Shown: positions 20,169 through 31,575 of the stretch, piece by piece | Position numbering within the stretch: position 1 is the stretch's first letter | How the letters are laid out: each line of letters begins with the position of its first letter | Assembly: GCF_000485595.1 (NCBI RefSeq) | Contig: NW_014577411.1 | Coordinates: 114,698-149,672, forward strand | Direction: 5' to 3' | DNA from: Priapulus caudatus | Taxonomy: Eukaryota; Priapulida; Priapulimorpha; Priapulimorphida; Priapulidae | Length of the DNA: 34,975 nt | Position numbers and translations under genes: made by a program | The notes under the pieces: generated by a model | What the model saw: only the letters and a program-made list of their open reading frames with translations | Told to the model about the DNA's origin: nothing | Database searches by the model: none

Positions 20169-21039
20169 TTACTATTGCTGTATTAGGCAGGACTGCCCAC
20201 AGTGCACTGTGCACTGTCTTGTTGCGTTGTTCACAGCACGCACATAGCCAGTGATTACCTTATTACTGCATGATGCTCCAAATGTGTAAGTTGATACCCT
20301 AATTCAATAAGTTTACGTTAGCATGTTGACTGCGGGTCCAGGTTTAATTGTGATACTGATAACAGTTAACACACACACATACGTGACGCTTACAGAACAC
20401 GCTTTTTCATTTACAAATTGCACAATAATATCATGACGCAAGTACCACTATGTATAAATGTAGAAACGTTAAATTTTGATAAATATATAGGACACACACA
20501 AAATTACATAAATAGATTGCTTTGACAAATCTTAGAACGATGCAATCCTTGCGCAATAATGTTGCACATTCGCAATGCAATCGCGTATTGCATTCATTCC
20601 ATGGGGGCTACCATGTTGTAATCGTCAATATCATCGCCACCGTTGCGGACGCAAGACCTTTTTCCATAATTTTATAGTAGAACGAAAGTAACAATAGACT
20701 AATCTACAATGCCCTGCATTGTTCACCATATATTATTTTAACTTTTTCAATTGGGCTTTTTGCTCTTCCTTATTTTAGTTACAACTGCATTACCTTACAA
20801 TCGCATTCACGTTACCACAGGTGTTGGAACATTTGATATAAAAATTCAAATCGTTTCGCGCATCAAAAATACACACAAAAATGATTTATATGTGCTCGCG
20901 TACGTTTGGATTAATGATCGCTCAGTTGTGCACAATTCGCAATAATCTAGCGACGTTCACTTAGTAAAAGATGGTTTATTAATTATTGCTTATACTGCTC
21001 TATGATAGTCTGACCTGTAACATCATCAATTCATTAACT
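20169..21039. other. Region upstream of FAM227, no gene seen
   Basis: AT-rich. The FAM227 promoter or 5' UTR should lie here, but no recognisable element can be placed. Short open frames lack family similarity. Confidence 0.4.
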
Positions 21040-21226
21040 ATGGATACCAAAGCCGAAATGCTTGCTCTTCTCGCTAAAATAACGGGCACCGACAAGATGG
21101 AGTCAGAAGAAGAAGTCAAGGAAAAAGTGAACATCCCCTTGCCTCCGTCGACACTAGATGAATTTCTGGAGCAAGAGAAACTCCGAAGTTTCCCAGAGAA
21201 AGTAGATCTACCTGAACTAGTCGTTG
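21040..21226 (+). CDS. FAM227 exon 1
   Basis: ATG at 21040 begins MDTKAEMLALLAKITGTDKM. The exon ends LPELVV plus G, donor G|GTAAGT, phase 1. An in-frame ATG 54 nt upstream is less likely because the residues between look like random hydrophobic translation. Confidence 0.75.
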
Positions 21227-24200
21227 GTAAGTTATATTCACATGCTGAGATACCCCCTAACCATTTTAAATGCATATTCATCACAAAATATAACTCCTCT
21301 CAGGGGCGTGTACAGGGGAGGTGGTCCAGGGGGTCCGGATCCCCCCTGCTCGCGCAGAAAACGCATCTAAGGGGGTCTAATTTCAAAATGTTTCTGGGGG
21401 AGGGCCCCCCAGGCCCTCCCTTCGCGTGCTCGCAAGTTTGGGTTACGGTTAGACCCCCCCCCCCTGGTACAAATCCTGTACACGCCCCTGCCTCTGGTGA
21501 GATATTGCGCATGCGCTAACACACTAACGTAGCCAGATTGTGTACTGGCTGGTATACGCAGCCGGGACCTCACATGCAAGGTCTTCCTCTTATTTCTTAA
21601 ATGATGTCTACTGCTGAGATGTTATCATAAATCTATGCTAGGATAACTCCTCTTCATTTTAAATGCACAATTTTTGCAAAATACGATTGCACTCGAAAGA
21701 TATTGCGCATGCGCGCGCACCGTGTTGTATTGGGCGTGCAGTGCCGTCTGAGGAAAACTTCATAATATAGCTCGCTGAGGGGGAGAGGAAATTGGAGACT
21801 GAGGAAAGGGGGCAAAGAAGATAGCTGGGGGCGGTAGAAGAAAGAGCCTGAGTGAGGGACAAGGGAGGCAAGGGGTAGGACGCGAGGGCATAAAGTATGT
21901 GTTTTGTACCCTACATGATAGGGCGCTCTCCTAATTCTAAACACAGGTCTACAGATAAAAATCCATTAGGGAAATCTATGCTGAGATACCCTTTAACCAT
22001 TTTAAATGCATATTCATAACAAAATATAACTCCTTTTGTGAGATATTGCGCATGCGCTAACACACTAACGTAGCCAGATTGTGTACTAGCTGGTATACGC
22101 AGCCGGGATCTTACATGCAAGGTCGTCCTCCTATTTCTTAAATAACAGCTACAGATGGAATGTTATCATATAAATCTATGCTAGGATAACTCCTCTGCAT
22201 TTTAAATGCATAATCTTTGCAAAATACGATTGCTCTCGGAAGATATTGCGCATGCGCGCGCACCGTGTTAGGCGTGCAGTGCCGTCTGAGGCAAACTTCA
22301 TAATATAACTTGCTGAGGGGGAGAGGGAATGGGAGACTGAGGAAATGCGGCAGGAAAGATAGCTGGGGGCGGTAGAAGAAGAAGGAGGTTCAGCGAGGGA
22401 CAGGGGAGGCAAGGGGAAGGACGCGAGGGAATAAAGTAGGTGTTTTGTACCCTACATGCTAGGGCGCTCTCCTAATTATAAACACAAGTCAACTGATAAA
22501 AGTTTATTAAAGAAGTCTATGCTGAGATACCCCCTAACCGTTTTAAATATATATTCATCACAAAATATAACTCTTCTGGTGAGATATTGCGCATGTGCTA
22601 ACACACTAACGTAGCCAGATTGTGTACTGGTTGGTATACGCAACCGGGACCTTACATGCAAGGTCTTCCTCCTATTTCTTAAATGATGTCTACTGATGGA
22701 ATGATATCATATAAATCTATGCTAGGATAACTCCTCTTCATTTTAAATGCATAATCTTTGCAAAATACGATTGCTCTCGGGAGATATTGTGCATGCGCGC
22801 GCACAGTGTTAAGCGTGCAGTGCCGTCTGAGGCAAACTTCATAATATAACTTGCTAAGGGGGAGAGGGGATGGGAGACTGGGAAAATGCGGCAGAGAAAA
22901 TAGCTGCGGGCGGTAGAAGAAGATGGAGGCTGAGCGAGGGACAGGGGAGGCAAGGGGAAGGACGCGAAGGCATAAAGTAGGTGTTTTGTACCCTACATGC
23001 TAGGGCGCTCTCCTAATTATAAAGACAAGTCAACAGATAAAAGTTTATTAGGGAAGTCTATGCTGAGATACCCCCTAACCATTTTAAATGTATATTCATC
23101 CCAAAATATAACTCCTCTGGTGAGATATTGCGCATGTGGTAACACACTAACGTAGCCAGATTGTGTACTGGCTGGTATACGCAACCGGGACCTTACATGC
23201 AAGGTCTTCCTCCTATTTCTTAAATGATGTCTACTGATGGAACGTTATCATATAAATATATGCTAGGATAACTCCTCTTTATTTTAAATGCATAATTTTG
23301 GCAAAATAACATTTCTCTCGGGAGATATTGCGCATGCGCGCGCACCGTGTTAGGCGTGCAGTGCCGTCTGAGGAAAACTTCATAATATAGCTTGCTGAGG
23401 GGGAGAGGGGACGGGAGACTGAGGAAATCCGGCAGGGAAGATAGCTGTGGGCGGTAGAAGAAGAAGGAGGTTCAGCGAGGGACAGGGGAGGCAGGGTGAA
23501 GGATGCGAGGGCATAATGTATTTGTTTTGTACCCTACATGCTAGGGCGCTCTCCTAATTATAAACACAAGTCAACTGATAAAAGGTTATTAGGGAAGTCT
23601 ATGCTGAGATACCCCCTAACCATTTTAAATGCATATTCATCACAAAATATAACTCCTCTGGTGAGATATTGCACATGTGCTAACACACTAACGTAGCCAG
23701 ATTGTGTACTGGCTGCTATACGCAACCGGGACCTTACATGCAAGGTCTTCCTCCTATTTCTTAAATGATGTCTAGTGATGGAATGTTATCATATAAATGT
23801 ATTCTAGGATAACTCCTCTTCATTTCAAATGCATAATCTTTGCAAAATACGATTTATTTCGGGAGATATTGCGCATGCGCGCGCACAGTGTTAAGCGTGC
23901 AGTGCCGTCTGAGGCAAACTTCATAATATAACTTGCTGAGGGGGAGAGGGGATGGGGGACCGAGGAAATGCGGCAGGGAAGATAGCTGGGTGCGGTAGAA
24001 GAAGAAGGAGGTTGAGCAAGGGACAGGGGAGGCAAGGGGAATGACGCGAAGGCATAACGTAGGTGTTTTGTACCCTACATGCTAGGGCGCTCTCCTAATT
24101 ATAAAGACAAGTCAACTGATAAAAGGTTATTAGGGAAGTCTATGCTGAGATACCCCCTAACCATTTTAAATGCATATTCATCACAAAACATAACTCCTCT

Positions 24201-26746
24201 GGTGAGATATTGCACATGTGCTAACACACTAACGTAGCCAGATTGTGTACTGGATGGTATACGCAGCCGGGACCTTACATGCAAGGTCTTCCTCTTACTT
24301 CTTAAATGATGTCTACTGATGAGATGTTTTAATATAAATCTATGCTAGGATAACGCCTCTGCATTTTAAATGCATAATCTTTGCAAAATACGATTCTCTC
24401 GGAAGATATTGCGCATGCGCGCGCACCGTGTTTTGCGTGCAGTGCCGTCTGAGGCAAACTTCATAATATAGCTTGCTGATTGGGAGAGGGGATGGGAGAC
24501 TGAGAAAATTCAGCAGGGAAGATAGCTGGGGGCGGTAGAAAAAGAAGGAGGTTGAGCGAGGGACAGGGGAGGCAAGGGGTAGGACGCGAGGGCATAAAGT
24601 AGGTGTTTTGTGCCCTACATGCTAGGGCGCCCTCCTAATTATAAACACAGATCTACTGATAAAAGTTTATTAGGGAAATCTATGCAGAGATACCCCTTAA
24701 CCATTTTAAATGCATATTCATCACAAAATATAACTCCTCTGGTGAGATGTTGCGCATGCGCTCAAATACTAACGTAGCCAGATTGTGTACTGGCTGGTAT
24801 ACGCAGCAGGGAGCTTTCATGCAAGGTCTTCCTCTTATTTAATAAATGATGTCTACTGATAGAATGTTATTATATAAATCTATGCTAGGATAACTCTTCT
24901 TCATTTTAAATGCATAAACTTTGCAAAATACGATTGCTCTCGGGAGATATTGCGCATGCGCGCGCACCGTGTTAGGCGTGCAGTGCCGTCTGAGGGAAAC
25001 TTCATAATATAGCTTGCTGCGGGGGAGAGGGGATGGGAGACTGAGGAAAGGCGGCAGGGAAGATAGCTGGGAACGGTAGAAGAAGAAGGAGGCTGAACGA
25101 GGGACTTACCTTGCATGTAAGTTCCCCGCTGCATATACCATTCAGTACATAACCTGGCTATACGTTACTGATTTAGCGCATGCACAATATCTCACCAGAA
25201 GAGTTAGATTTTGTAATTAAAATGCATTTAGTATGGTGAGGGGTATCTCAGCAGAGGTTTCTGTAATAAATTCTTATCAGTAGACGTGTGTTTTTCTCGA
25301 TGATATTTATTTTAGAATATACAAGATATATGCCGTCATTACAATAGACGATAGAACTGTGTGTGTAATAGAGACAGCTTCGCCTTCTCTAATTCTCTAA
25401 TTCAGACATTCTTTAAACCACCGTGATGCGTACATGTATGCGATATGTTATCCTTCAAATTCAAATTCAAATTCAAATTCAAATTCAAATAAGTTTTATT
25501 GCTCAAATAACTCAGATACATTGGACAAATAATTATAAAAATAATTATAAAAATAAACATACAAGTACTGCAATAATGCATAAATAGCTAAGGGAATAGA
25601 ATGGGGGTAGCAATTATAGTGATAACACCTTTTAAGTTGATAATATATATCCATATACTATTACTATAATATAATTTAATATACATATACATATATATAT
25701 ATATATGTATATTAAATTATATATATATATCACAAAAATATAATATATATATATAATATAAAATAATAAATATATATATATATATATATCATGATCACAA
25801 CAGAGAACTGCAAGGACCTGGAGAGTATAGATAGTATCGTACAGCTTCTTCGCCTCTCCGTGCCTCTCAAGCTGTCCGCCTGCGACAAGTTAATGGAGAG
25901 TGCGTTGAGGCTGCAGCAGCTCTCCGACACGCTCGTCTGCAGGTATCGCGTGCAGACCGACGACCCACCGGCCGACCGACACGCCGACATCGCGAGGACG
26001 TACGACAAATTCATCAACCGCAAACGCGGCATTGTCGCCCCCGTCAAAGCGGAAGTCGCCACCGCCACACTCGAAGATGCGAGCTTCCCCGGGTTCGATG
26101 CGCATGCGCCGACGCCCCTGCCGTCGGCCGTCGACGCTGGAGACATTGTTGCGCGCGTGCTGCGCGCGCAGCGGTGGCCGCCGAAGATCAAACAGCAGTG
26201 GCGCCGCCTGTTGACGTCGGACGCGGCGCTGTGCTTACTTCACGACGTCTTCTGGTGGACGTTTCTGGAGACGTGCGAGGCGTCGCGCGCCGAGAGGGAG
26301 CGCCACCAGGCGAATCTGCGCGCGCGCGTCGCCGAGAAGTTCGTCTGCGTGTCGGTCGGCCACCGCGCCAGCAACGACGACCGTTTGCTGCGGAGGCTAG
26401 CAGATGTTCTCGCTCAGGCTGTCTTCGCGACGTACTGCGCCGCCTTTGCCGACTCGCACGCGGTGTTTGACGCAGGATTCAAGGCGGCGCTGGCGGCGAC
26501 CGTCAGTGATTGGATGTTCGGCCTGCAGGTGGCGCCTCGTTCGTCGATGTCGTGGGACGTTTGCGCCCTGGGCCACGAAGCTAACTTACTGGGCGATAAT
26601 CGGGTAAGCGTGGATATGCTGTCCATGTTTGTTCTTCATCTTCTCTCTCTCAGTGTCTCTCCCTTTTTCTTTCTTTTTGTCTGTCTCCCCATACACACCC
26701 CTCCCTCTCGAACCAACTCTCCTTTACGTTTTCTCTCTCCTTCTAT

Positions 26747-26793
<47 letters not shown>

Positions 26794-29515
26794 TTTCATA
26801 ACCACCTCATCAAACATTTAAGTCAACCATCATTAATTCTAACGAACGTATTCCCCTCCTTATATTATTATATTATTACGCTACGTGCATTTCAAACGCC
26901 CTAGTTGTACCGTGAGTAAATATCTTAATATATATAATGTATAAAAATCACGTAGAATGAGGCCGTCGCGTCGGTGGGGCGAGCCGGAGGGGCCTCTACC
27001 ACATCGCAGAGATTGCTCTTACGTCACAGTCACTCGCCCAGGGTCGTCAACGACAAGTTACCGAAGCATCCTTTATTCAACACTCGTGGTAAGAATCGCA
27101 TGACGTCACATGCCAGAGAGCCTGCGCCGTCTCTCTAGGCGTACGCGCATTATCTGTCATGTGAGTTTGACGAAAGCTCACGTGCAGTATCTTTCGAATG
27201 AACTAATAATTAGTTGAAGTGATGCATTTAAAATAGAAAGCAAACATTCCTTGCGGGAGTTTGATATGAAAATTAAATTCCGATGCCTCTCTTCAATAAT
27301 GATAGGGTGCCCTAACTGACATAACAATAATAAAATTTAAATGAGCAAATAGATGGCGATATTTGAACTAGTTGACACATAGAGTGTATTGCAGCCTATG
27401 AATAACTAATATGAATTGCTATGAATAACATTGTAATTTTATTGAAATATGCTTTAACTTAGCCGGCACACACCCACCAGTCATGTTAATAATCATAATG
27501 CGTCTAGTCGCAATGATAGTGTTTTAAGCATAGTGGGAGGACTGTGTGTCCGCACATGCAGAGTATCTGCCAAATATAATAAAATCTCGTTGAAATTATG
27601 TTTTTATAATGCACAGCCAGCATGCTTCGCAGGGGTGGTCCCAGAAGGCTTAGCTCCCATTAGAGAAAAATCAGTAACTTCGTCACGGAAGGATTTCATT
27701 TGTAGCGACGTACCAGTGACATATCGCTCCTACTCGAAATGCGAGTTTAGACCCACAGCAGGAGTTGTTTCACCCTGTTGGGAACCTTTGCCCCTTCCCC
27801 CGAGGTGGGGGTGTTTACGGGCAATCTAGTGCTACTTCCTGCCAACGATAACTTAGTATATTGTTTTTATCAGGAGTGAATAATAATAGATTATCACTAG
27901 ATTTATTATTATTCACTCCTGTTTTTATCTATAATAGAAATGAACGATTTGGGTGGCGACTACAAATACGCGCATTCGTACTGTCACACTATATATACGT
28001 GCGTGCGTGCGTGTGTGCGTGTGTTAGTGTGTGTGTACGTTTTTACGCAATACGTATACGTGTGCGTGTATACGTAGTAGTAAAATATGTTATACGTACT
28101 ATAAAGAGGGACTAAAAACAATGTGTTTCCTTTCACTCCTAGCGGTACACACAATCGGCGAGTATAGCCGACATGGCTAATTGTGTGATTCTGATATTTC
28201 CCCTGCAGCTAAAGGCCCCCTGCTGGAGGAGCATATGCAATCGCTGAGTTTATCCGAGGAGAAGCTGCCCCTCAGAAAACACCTGATTCGTTTTTCGGTG
28301 AAAGCCGGTCAGGTTTCCGGTATATATATAACTATATCCTGATTTTATTTATATATATATATATGTATATATATATTCGTCAGATCTCTTGTCTCTTGCT
28401 CCGCTTTCAACTGGCATCATGTCTCTAATCTATCTGCACAGAGATAAACACTGTGTAGACATGATGACAGTCTAGGCATGGCGGTCACGTGATTTTAATT
28501 AACAATAACAGTTACAAATAATTACTAAATATTAAGTATTAATCGTAATAATAATTACTAAAAATTAAACCTTTTTACTGAAAATTAAAGTTTACCAAAA
28601 TCATCCTTTAGGAGCATTTTTTCGCTTTAGCGAGTCTAACCGATCGACCAGGCTGTCATTATTCGTGCTTTCGTTCACGACCGTCTGTCTCCAGGCGCAG
28701 ACGATGGTGGCGTTGCGGCCGCACTGACCAGCCGCAGACTGATGGTGGACACGGCCCGGCAGCAGGCTGGACATCGGGTGAAGACCGTGGCAGACCTCAT
28801 GGACATCGAGATGCGGCGGAGAACAGCTATGCTGAAGGTATAAACGGTAGGAACCCATGATCATGACCGCGCTATCTAGGCATTCCTATTCATGATTACC
28901 GAATGCACAGACGTGTTCAAAGAAAACGTTTAATAAGATATTAAGGCAATAATTACCGAAAAATACGAAAATAGAATAAATAGAATAATAATAAATATGA
29001 TAAAATAAATATAATAATCATACGAAAAATTTAATGTAATAAACAAAGCAGTGAAGAAGAAATTTATGAAAGGATTAAATTGTTTAATGAGTGTGGGGTG
29101 AAGCCTTAAGCACAAAGCAGTAGCCACAAGAAAAGGGAATGTACTTACGCAGGTGATAGAATCAGAAGTGAATAGAAACAAAGCAAACTTTCTTTTTAAT
29201 TACTCGCAATGAAGTGGAGATACCGTACAAGTATCTGTCCTGTAGCTGAAAGCGAGGCGGCCTCGCACATTGTGTTCTGACGTTGTGCCGAATTTCACTC
29301 ACTCACAGATCAGCATCCTAAAGAATCAGCTTCAAAACTACATGAGCAAGCAGGAGATACGCATCCTCTGTGAGCGCATACTCAGCCGACGCGAGGAGGA
29401 GGAGCCGTTAAAGAAGCTCATCCGCAGACTGAAGAAGCTGCGAGCGCGGGGGACGACAGCGGCGGCGGCCGAGGATGTTGCGGCGACGGAGGAGGTCGAG
29501 GTGACGAGACCGTGA
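21040..29515 (+). CDS. FAM227 family protein (FWWh domain), six exons
   Basis: Six exons (21040-21226, 25804-26603, 26956-27088, 28209-28307, 28695-28837, 29309-29515) join in compatible phases to 1569 nt, 522 residues plus stop, close to vertebrate FAM227B (about 500). The family mark is an FWW motif: DVFWWTFLE at roughly residues 210-218, followed by ERERHQANLRARVAEKFV, LLRRLADVLAQAVF and WMFGLQ. The N-terminus has PLPPSTLDEFLEQEKL; the C-terminus is basic and helical (LKKLIRRLKKLRARG), then Ala/Glu-rich. Family function is not established; FAM227 genes occur in animals with cilia and flagella. No signal peptide or membrane segment is seen. It could be FAM227A or B; I cannot tell. Exon 2's acceptor follows an AT tract rather than a pyrimidine tract and is the weakest border. 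Confidence 0.85.
21242..25105. repeat. 541-bp tandem array filling FAM227 intron 1 (seven units)
   Basis: ATGCTGAGATACCCC marks units at 21242, 21978, 22519, 23060, 23601, 24142 and about 24682. Spacing is exactly 541 from 21978 to 24142. The first interval is longer only because of a 190-bp MITE. Each unit has two related halves, both with TTTTAAATGCATA and GAGATATTGCGCATG, about 250 bp apart, and a near-palindrome GACCTTACATGCAAGGTC. The array starts 15 bp past the exon 1 donor. Units are about 90 percent identical by eye. Confidence 0.95.
21301..21490. mobile_element. 190-bp MITE inside the first 541-bp unit
   Basis: Perfect 16-bp inverted ends CAGGGGCGTGTACAGG and CCTGTACACGCCCCTG, flanked by CCTCT on both sides (21296-21300 and 21491-21495). 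The other units show the empty site AACTCCTCTGGTGAG. GC-rich, no transposase. The 5-bp duplication leaves the superfamily open. Confidence 0.92.
25106..25290. repeat. Inverted partial copy closing the 541-bp array
   Basis: The reverse complement reads CTGCTGAGATACCCCTCACC, ACTCTTCTGGTGAGATATTG and ACTTACATGCAAGGTAAG, matching the 5' part of the unit. The array thus ends head to head with a diverged inverted unit. Confidence 0.85.
25456..25790. repeat. (AAATTC)n and (AT)n tracts before FAM227 exon 2
   Basis: Six to seven AAATTC units at 25456-25492, then an AT-rich stretch with TATATA runs at 25680-25790, directly upstream of the exon 2 acceptor. Confidence 0.85.
25804..26603 (+). CDS. FAM227 exon 2 (FWWh domain core)
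   Basis: An 800-nt exon from SIDSIVQLLRLSVPLKLSAC through VFWWTFLETCEA to LGHEANLLGDNR. It is strongly coding (GC-rich third positions) against AT-rich flanks. Acceptor ACAACAG, phase 1; donor CGG|GTAAGC, phase 0. Downstream the reading frame runs into a CT-rich tract (26630-26792), which is intron. Confidence 0.88.
26630..26792. repeat. Pyrimidine-rich tract ending in (CT)n
   Basis: TCTC-rich sequence in FAM227 intron 2, with about 38 bp of pure CT from 26753. The Ser/Leu-rich extension of the exon 2 frame through it is an artefact. Confidence 0.9.
26956..27088 (+). CDS. FAM227 exon 3
   Basis: Acceptor CGTAG, donor G|GTAAGA, 133 nt. It encodes NEAVASVGRAGG, then VVNDKLPKHPLFNTR. The phase-0 start and phase-1 end fit both neighbours. 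The LFNTxGxxPLL-like junction with exon 4 resembles a conserved stretch of the family. Confidence 0.75.
27871..27921. mobile_element. 51-bp palindromic mini-element (CAGGAGTGA ends)
   Basis: CAGGAGTGAATAATAAT is matched by ATTATTATTCACTCCTG, with TTTTTAT on both sides (27864-27870 and 27922-27928). It shares its end sequence with the element at 30217. It is a nearly loop-only MITE or a foldback remnant in FAM227 intron 3. Confidence 0.75.
28209..28307 (+). CDS. FAM227 exon 4
   Basis: Acceptor CCTGCAG. It encodes KGPLLEEHMQSLSLSEE and KLPLRKHLIRFSVKA. The donor G|GTCAGG is weak but gives phase 1, which exon 5 needs. GT at 28312 would give the wrong phase. Confidence 0.7.
28695..28837 (+). CDS. 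FAM227 exon 5
   Basis: Acceptor TCTCCAG, donor AAG|GTATAA. It encodes AALTSRRLMVDTARQQAGHR and VADLMDIEMRRRTAMLK, a basic helical stretch. It begins in phase 1 and ends in phase 0. Confidence 0.72.
29309..29515 (+). CDS. FAM227 last exon and stop
   Basis: Acceptor CTCACAG. It encodes ISILKNQLQNYMSKQEIR, ILCERILSRREEEEPLKKL, a basic patch and an Ala/Glu-rich tail ending VEVTRP before TGA at 29513. The helical composition suggests a coiled coil. Confidence 0.75.
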   Translation: MSILKNQLQNYMSKQEIRILCERILSRREEEEPLKKLIRRLKKLRARGTTAAAAEDVAATEEVEVTRP

Positions 29516-29597
29516 CGTCACGGAGAGCGTGAGATCAGGTCAACGCGATGGCTGCCAATGACCGATCACAACAACCGCAACTAGTAGCAACACACAA

Positions 29598-29599
<2 letters not shown>

Positions 29600-29632
<33 letters not shown>
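29600..29632. repeat. (ACGC)n microsatellite
   Basis: Eight or so ACGC units just past the FAM227 stop, within its probable 3' UTR. Confidence 0.9.
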
Positions 29633-29741
29633 TAAGCCTGCATGTACATGCCCACTGTTGTAACGAATATAAAACATTTAAACAACAATATTCTCTCAAA
29701 AAGATTTATTATCAAATCTGTCCCCGAATGATAACACATAA

Positions 29742-29747
29742 AATAAA
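29742..29747 (+). terminator. Candidate FAM227 poly(A) signal AATAAA
   Basis: AATAAA about 230 nt past the FAM227 stop, followed by an AT-rich stretch. It is a plausible 3' end signal, judged by position alone. Confidence 0.35.
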
Positions 29748-29759
29748 ACAATTGTAATA

Positions 29760-30210
29760 TACCGTGTACACACGTTCTAAAACAAGCTTTTGAAAGAATA
29801 CCGTTTGTCACATGAATCGCCGTCTATCGTATAAAAACATACCCGATGCTACACGTATGCTATAATTACTCTGTGCTGTCTAGAAGCAAGCATGCTGGTG
29901 CAGAACATATCTATGTACAGCCGCTCTATAAGTGACTAGACGTTTTTAAGCTGGTCTCGGCCGATTTGTAACGAATGCAAGAGGCGTAAGTAGATGGTGT
30001 GTATGAGAGAGGTGGATGCCTAACTGCGACGGTTGCTCGTTATATTCAAATAAACTTTAAATTCAACGCCCCTAGAGCTAAAGAACTAAAAGAGTGTGAT
30101 CGTGTCAGATTCACTGTGTTGAATATTTCGTTTCGATTCACTTTACCGCTGAAATAAAATATCAAGAGCGTATAAAGAAGGCGTATATAGCCTTATTTAT
30201 ACGCTATTGA
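29760..30210. other. Intergenic, no gene seen
   Basis: AT-rich sequence after FAM227. Apart from a short hairpin (AGCGTATAAA with TTTATACGCT, 30168-30205) nothing stands out. Confidence 0.5.
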
Positions 30211-30216
30211 TATCAC

Positions 30217-30283
30217 CAGGAGTAAGATAATATAGGATATCCTACATAGATAATATAGGATATCCTATATTATCATACTCCTG
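30217..30283. mobile_element. 67-bp palindromic mini-element (CAGGAGTAA ends)
   Basis: CAGGAGTAAGATAATATAGG pairs with CCTATATTATCATACTCCTG. The TGATATCA string occurs at both borders (30208-30215 and 30282-30289), so a 7-8 bp target duplication is likely. Same termini as the element at 27871. Confidence 0.75.
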
Positions 30284-30550
30284 ATATCATGAATACCCTG
30301 AACTGAGACGATTAGTGTGATGCTCATCCGCGACTGCCACAGGCTGCGATTGGAGGCGAAATGCACGCACACGCGCCTGCGCACGCACACCAGCAGAGGA
30401 CAGCCACCGCACACTCACTACGTGCCTGTGTAATATCGCACAAACGCACAGGTTCTGGTTAGACACACGCTAAACGGGTCAGCGTAGCTACGAACGCAAT
30501 GTGCTACAATTATACATTACAGACACGACGAAATCATCGCCACAATCCAG

Positions 30551-30793
30551 GACCCGGTTCCACAGGCGTGGATTAACTGTAACTCTGAGCTAGTAAACTC
30601 CGAGTTAAATTTGGGTTTCATAAACATGGATTAAATCCTGAGTTAAGTAACTCAGAGTTAGGCATATTTAACTCAGAGTTAAAGTTAATCCACGCCTGTG
30701 GAACGGAATTTAACCCTGAGTTAACTTTTAACTCAGAGTTAAGGAATTTAACTCAGAGTTAAGAGTTAATCCACGTCTGTGGAACCGGGTTCA
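30551..30793. mobile_element. MITE with ACCCGGTTCCACAG inverted ends and internal copy
   Basis: The left ACCCGGTTCCACAGGCGTGG is matched by the right CCACGTCTGTGGAACCGGGT. A third, shorter end (AATCCACGCCTGTGGAAC) sits at 30683-30705, and TTAACTCAGAGTTAA palindromes repeat between. It may be two nested or tandem copies. TSD not resolved. Confidence 0.85.
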
Positions 30794-31567
30794 GTTAGAA
30801 ATCAAACGAATCGCCACACAACTGGTGCGCACACAATCACAGGTACAGATATAGGCGCGATACTCGCGTTACAAATACGGTTTCAAACTCGCGCTTTCGT
30901 ACATTTACGACAGATTCAACTAAAAATCCTATACTAACGAGCCTGCTAACACCACGAACCTATGCATGCTAGTCCGGATAGGTTCATGTTCATATTTGGC
31001 CATCACATATCCATATATGGATGGCATCATCCAACAAAAACATGGCGGATCGTGGAACGTAATGAACATTCCTGAACATAACGCATCGCTGATCAATGTC
31101 GAACATGTGAATTGGCATCTACGGAAACATATAGATGAACACGAAACAATATGAAGGACCCGTGGCTGCACTCCTGGGCCAACATTTAAAAACTGATTAT
31201 TTACAGTAATAATGATATGGTATCGGTTTATAATACAGTAAATATATACCCTAGTAAAACACAAGCTAAGCCAGCTATTTCTCTATAACAGTGTGAAACT
31301 CCCACGGCAACTTTACAGCCCAACTTGACCGCCGCTTACGAATAAATTGTGTTTACATCTACTGAACATACAATCACGTGTACACGAACTCTATGATATA
31401 AAATAGCACGATGAAATAGTCTAACTCTCTTCACTCATACTAGAGATTCATGGCCTTGCACCCACTGTAAAAGCGGCTACAGACGCATGCCTCGCAATAA
31501 CTACTTAGAATAATCCTAAAATACACAGAGGAAACCACGATAGGTTTCTCTGGGCGAACTCTCGATA
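30794..31567. other. Intergenic, no gene seen
   Basis: No exon with family similarity, array or inverted repeat of note was found. The 111-residue and 62-residue open frames over 30929-31264 overlap antisense to each other and have no recognisable motif. Confidence 0.4.
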
Positions 31568-31575
31568 ATGAGAAC

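Noticed and set aside
21654-25134. Two small minus-strand frames (61 and about 71 residues) recurring in each 541-bp unit
   Set aside because: They repeat because the DNA repeats. Start contexts and residues vary without sign of protein-level constraint, and no homology is recognised.
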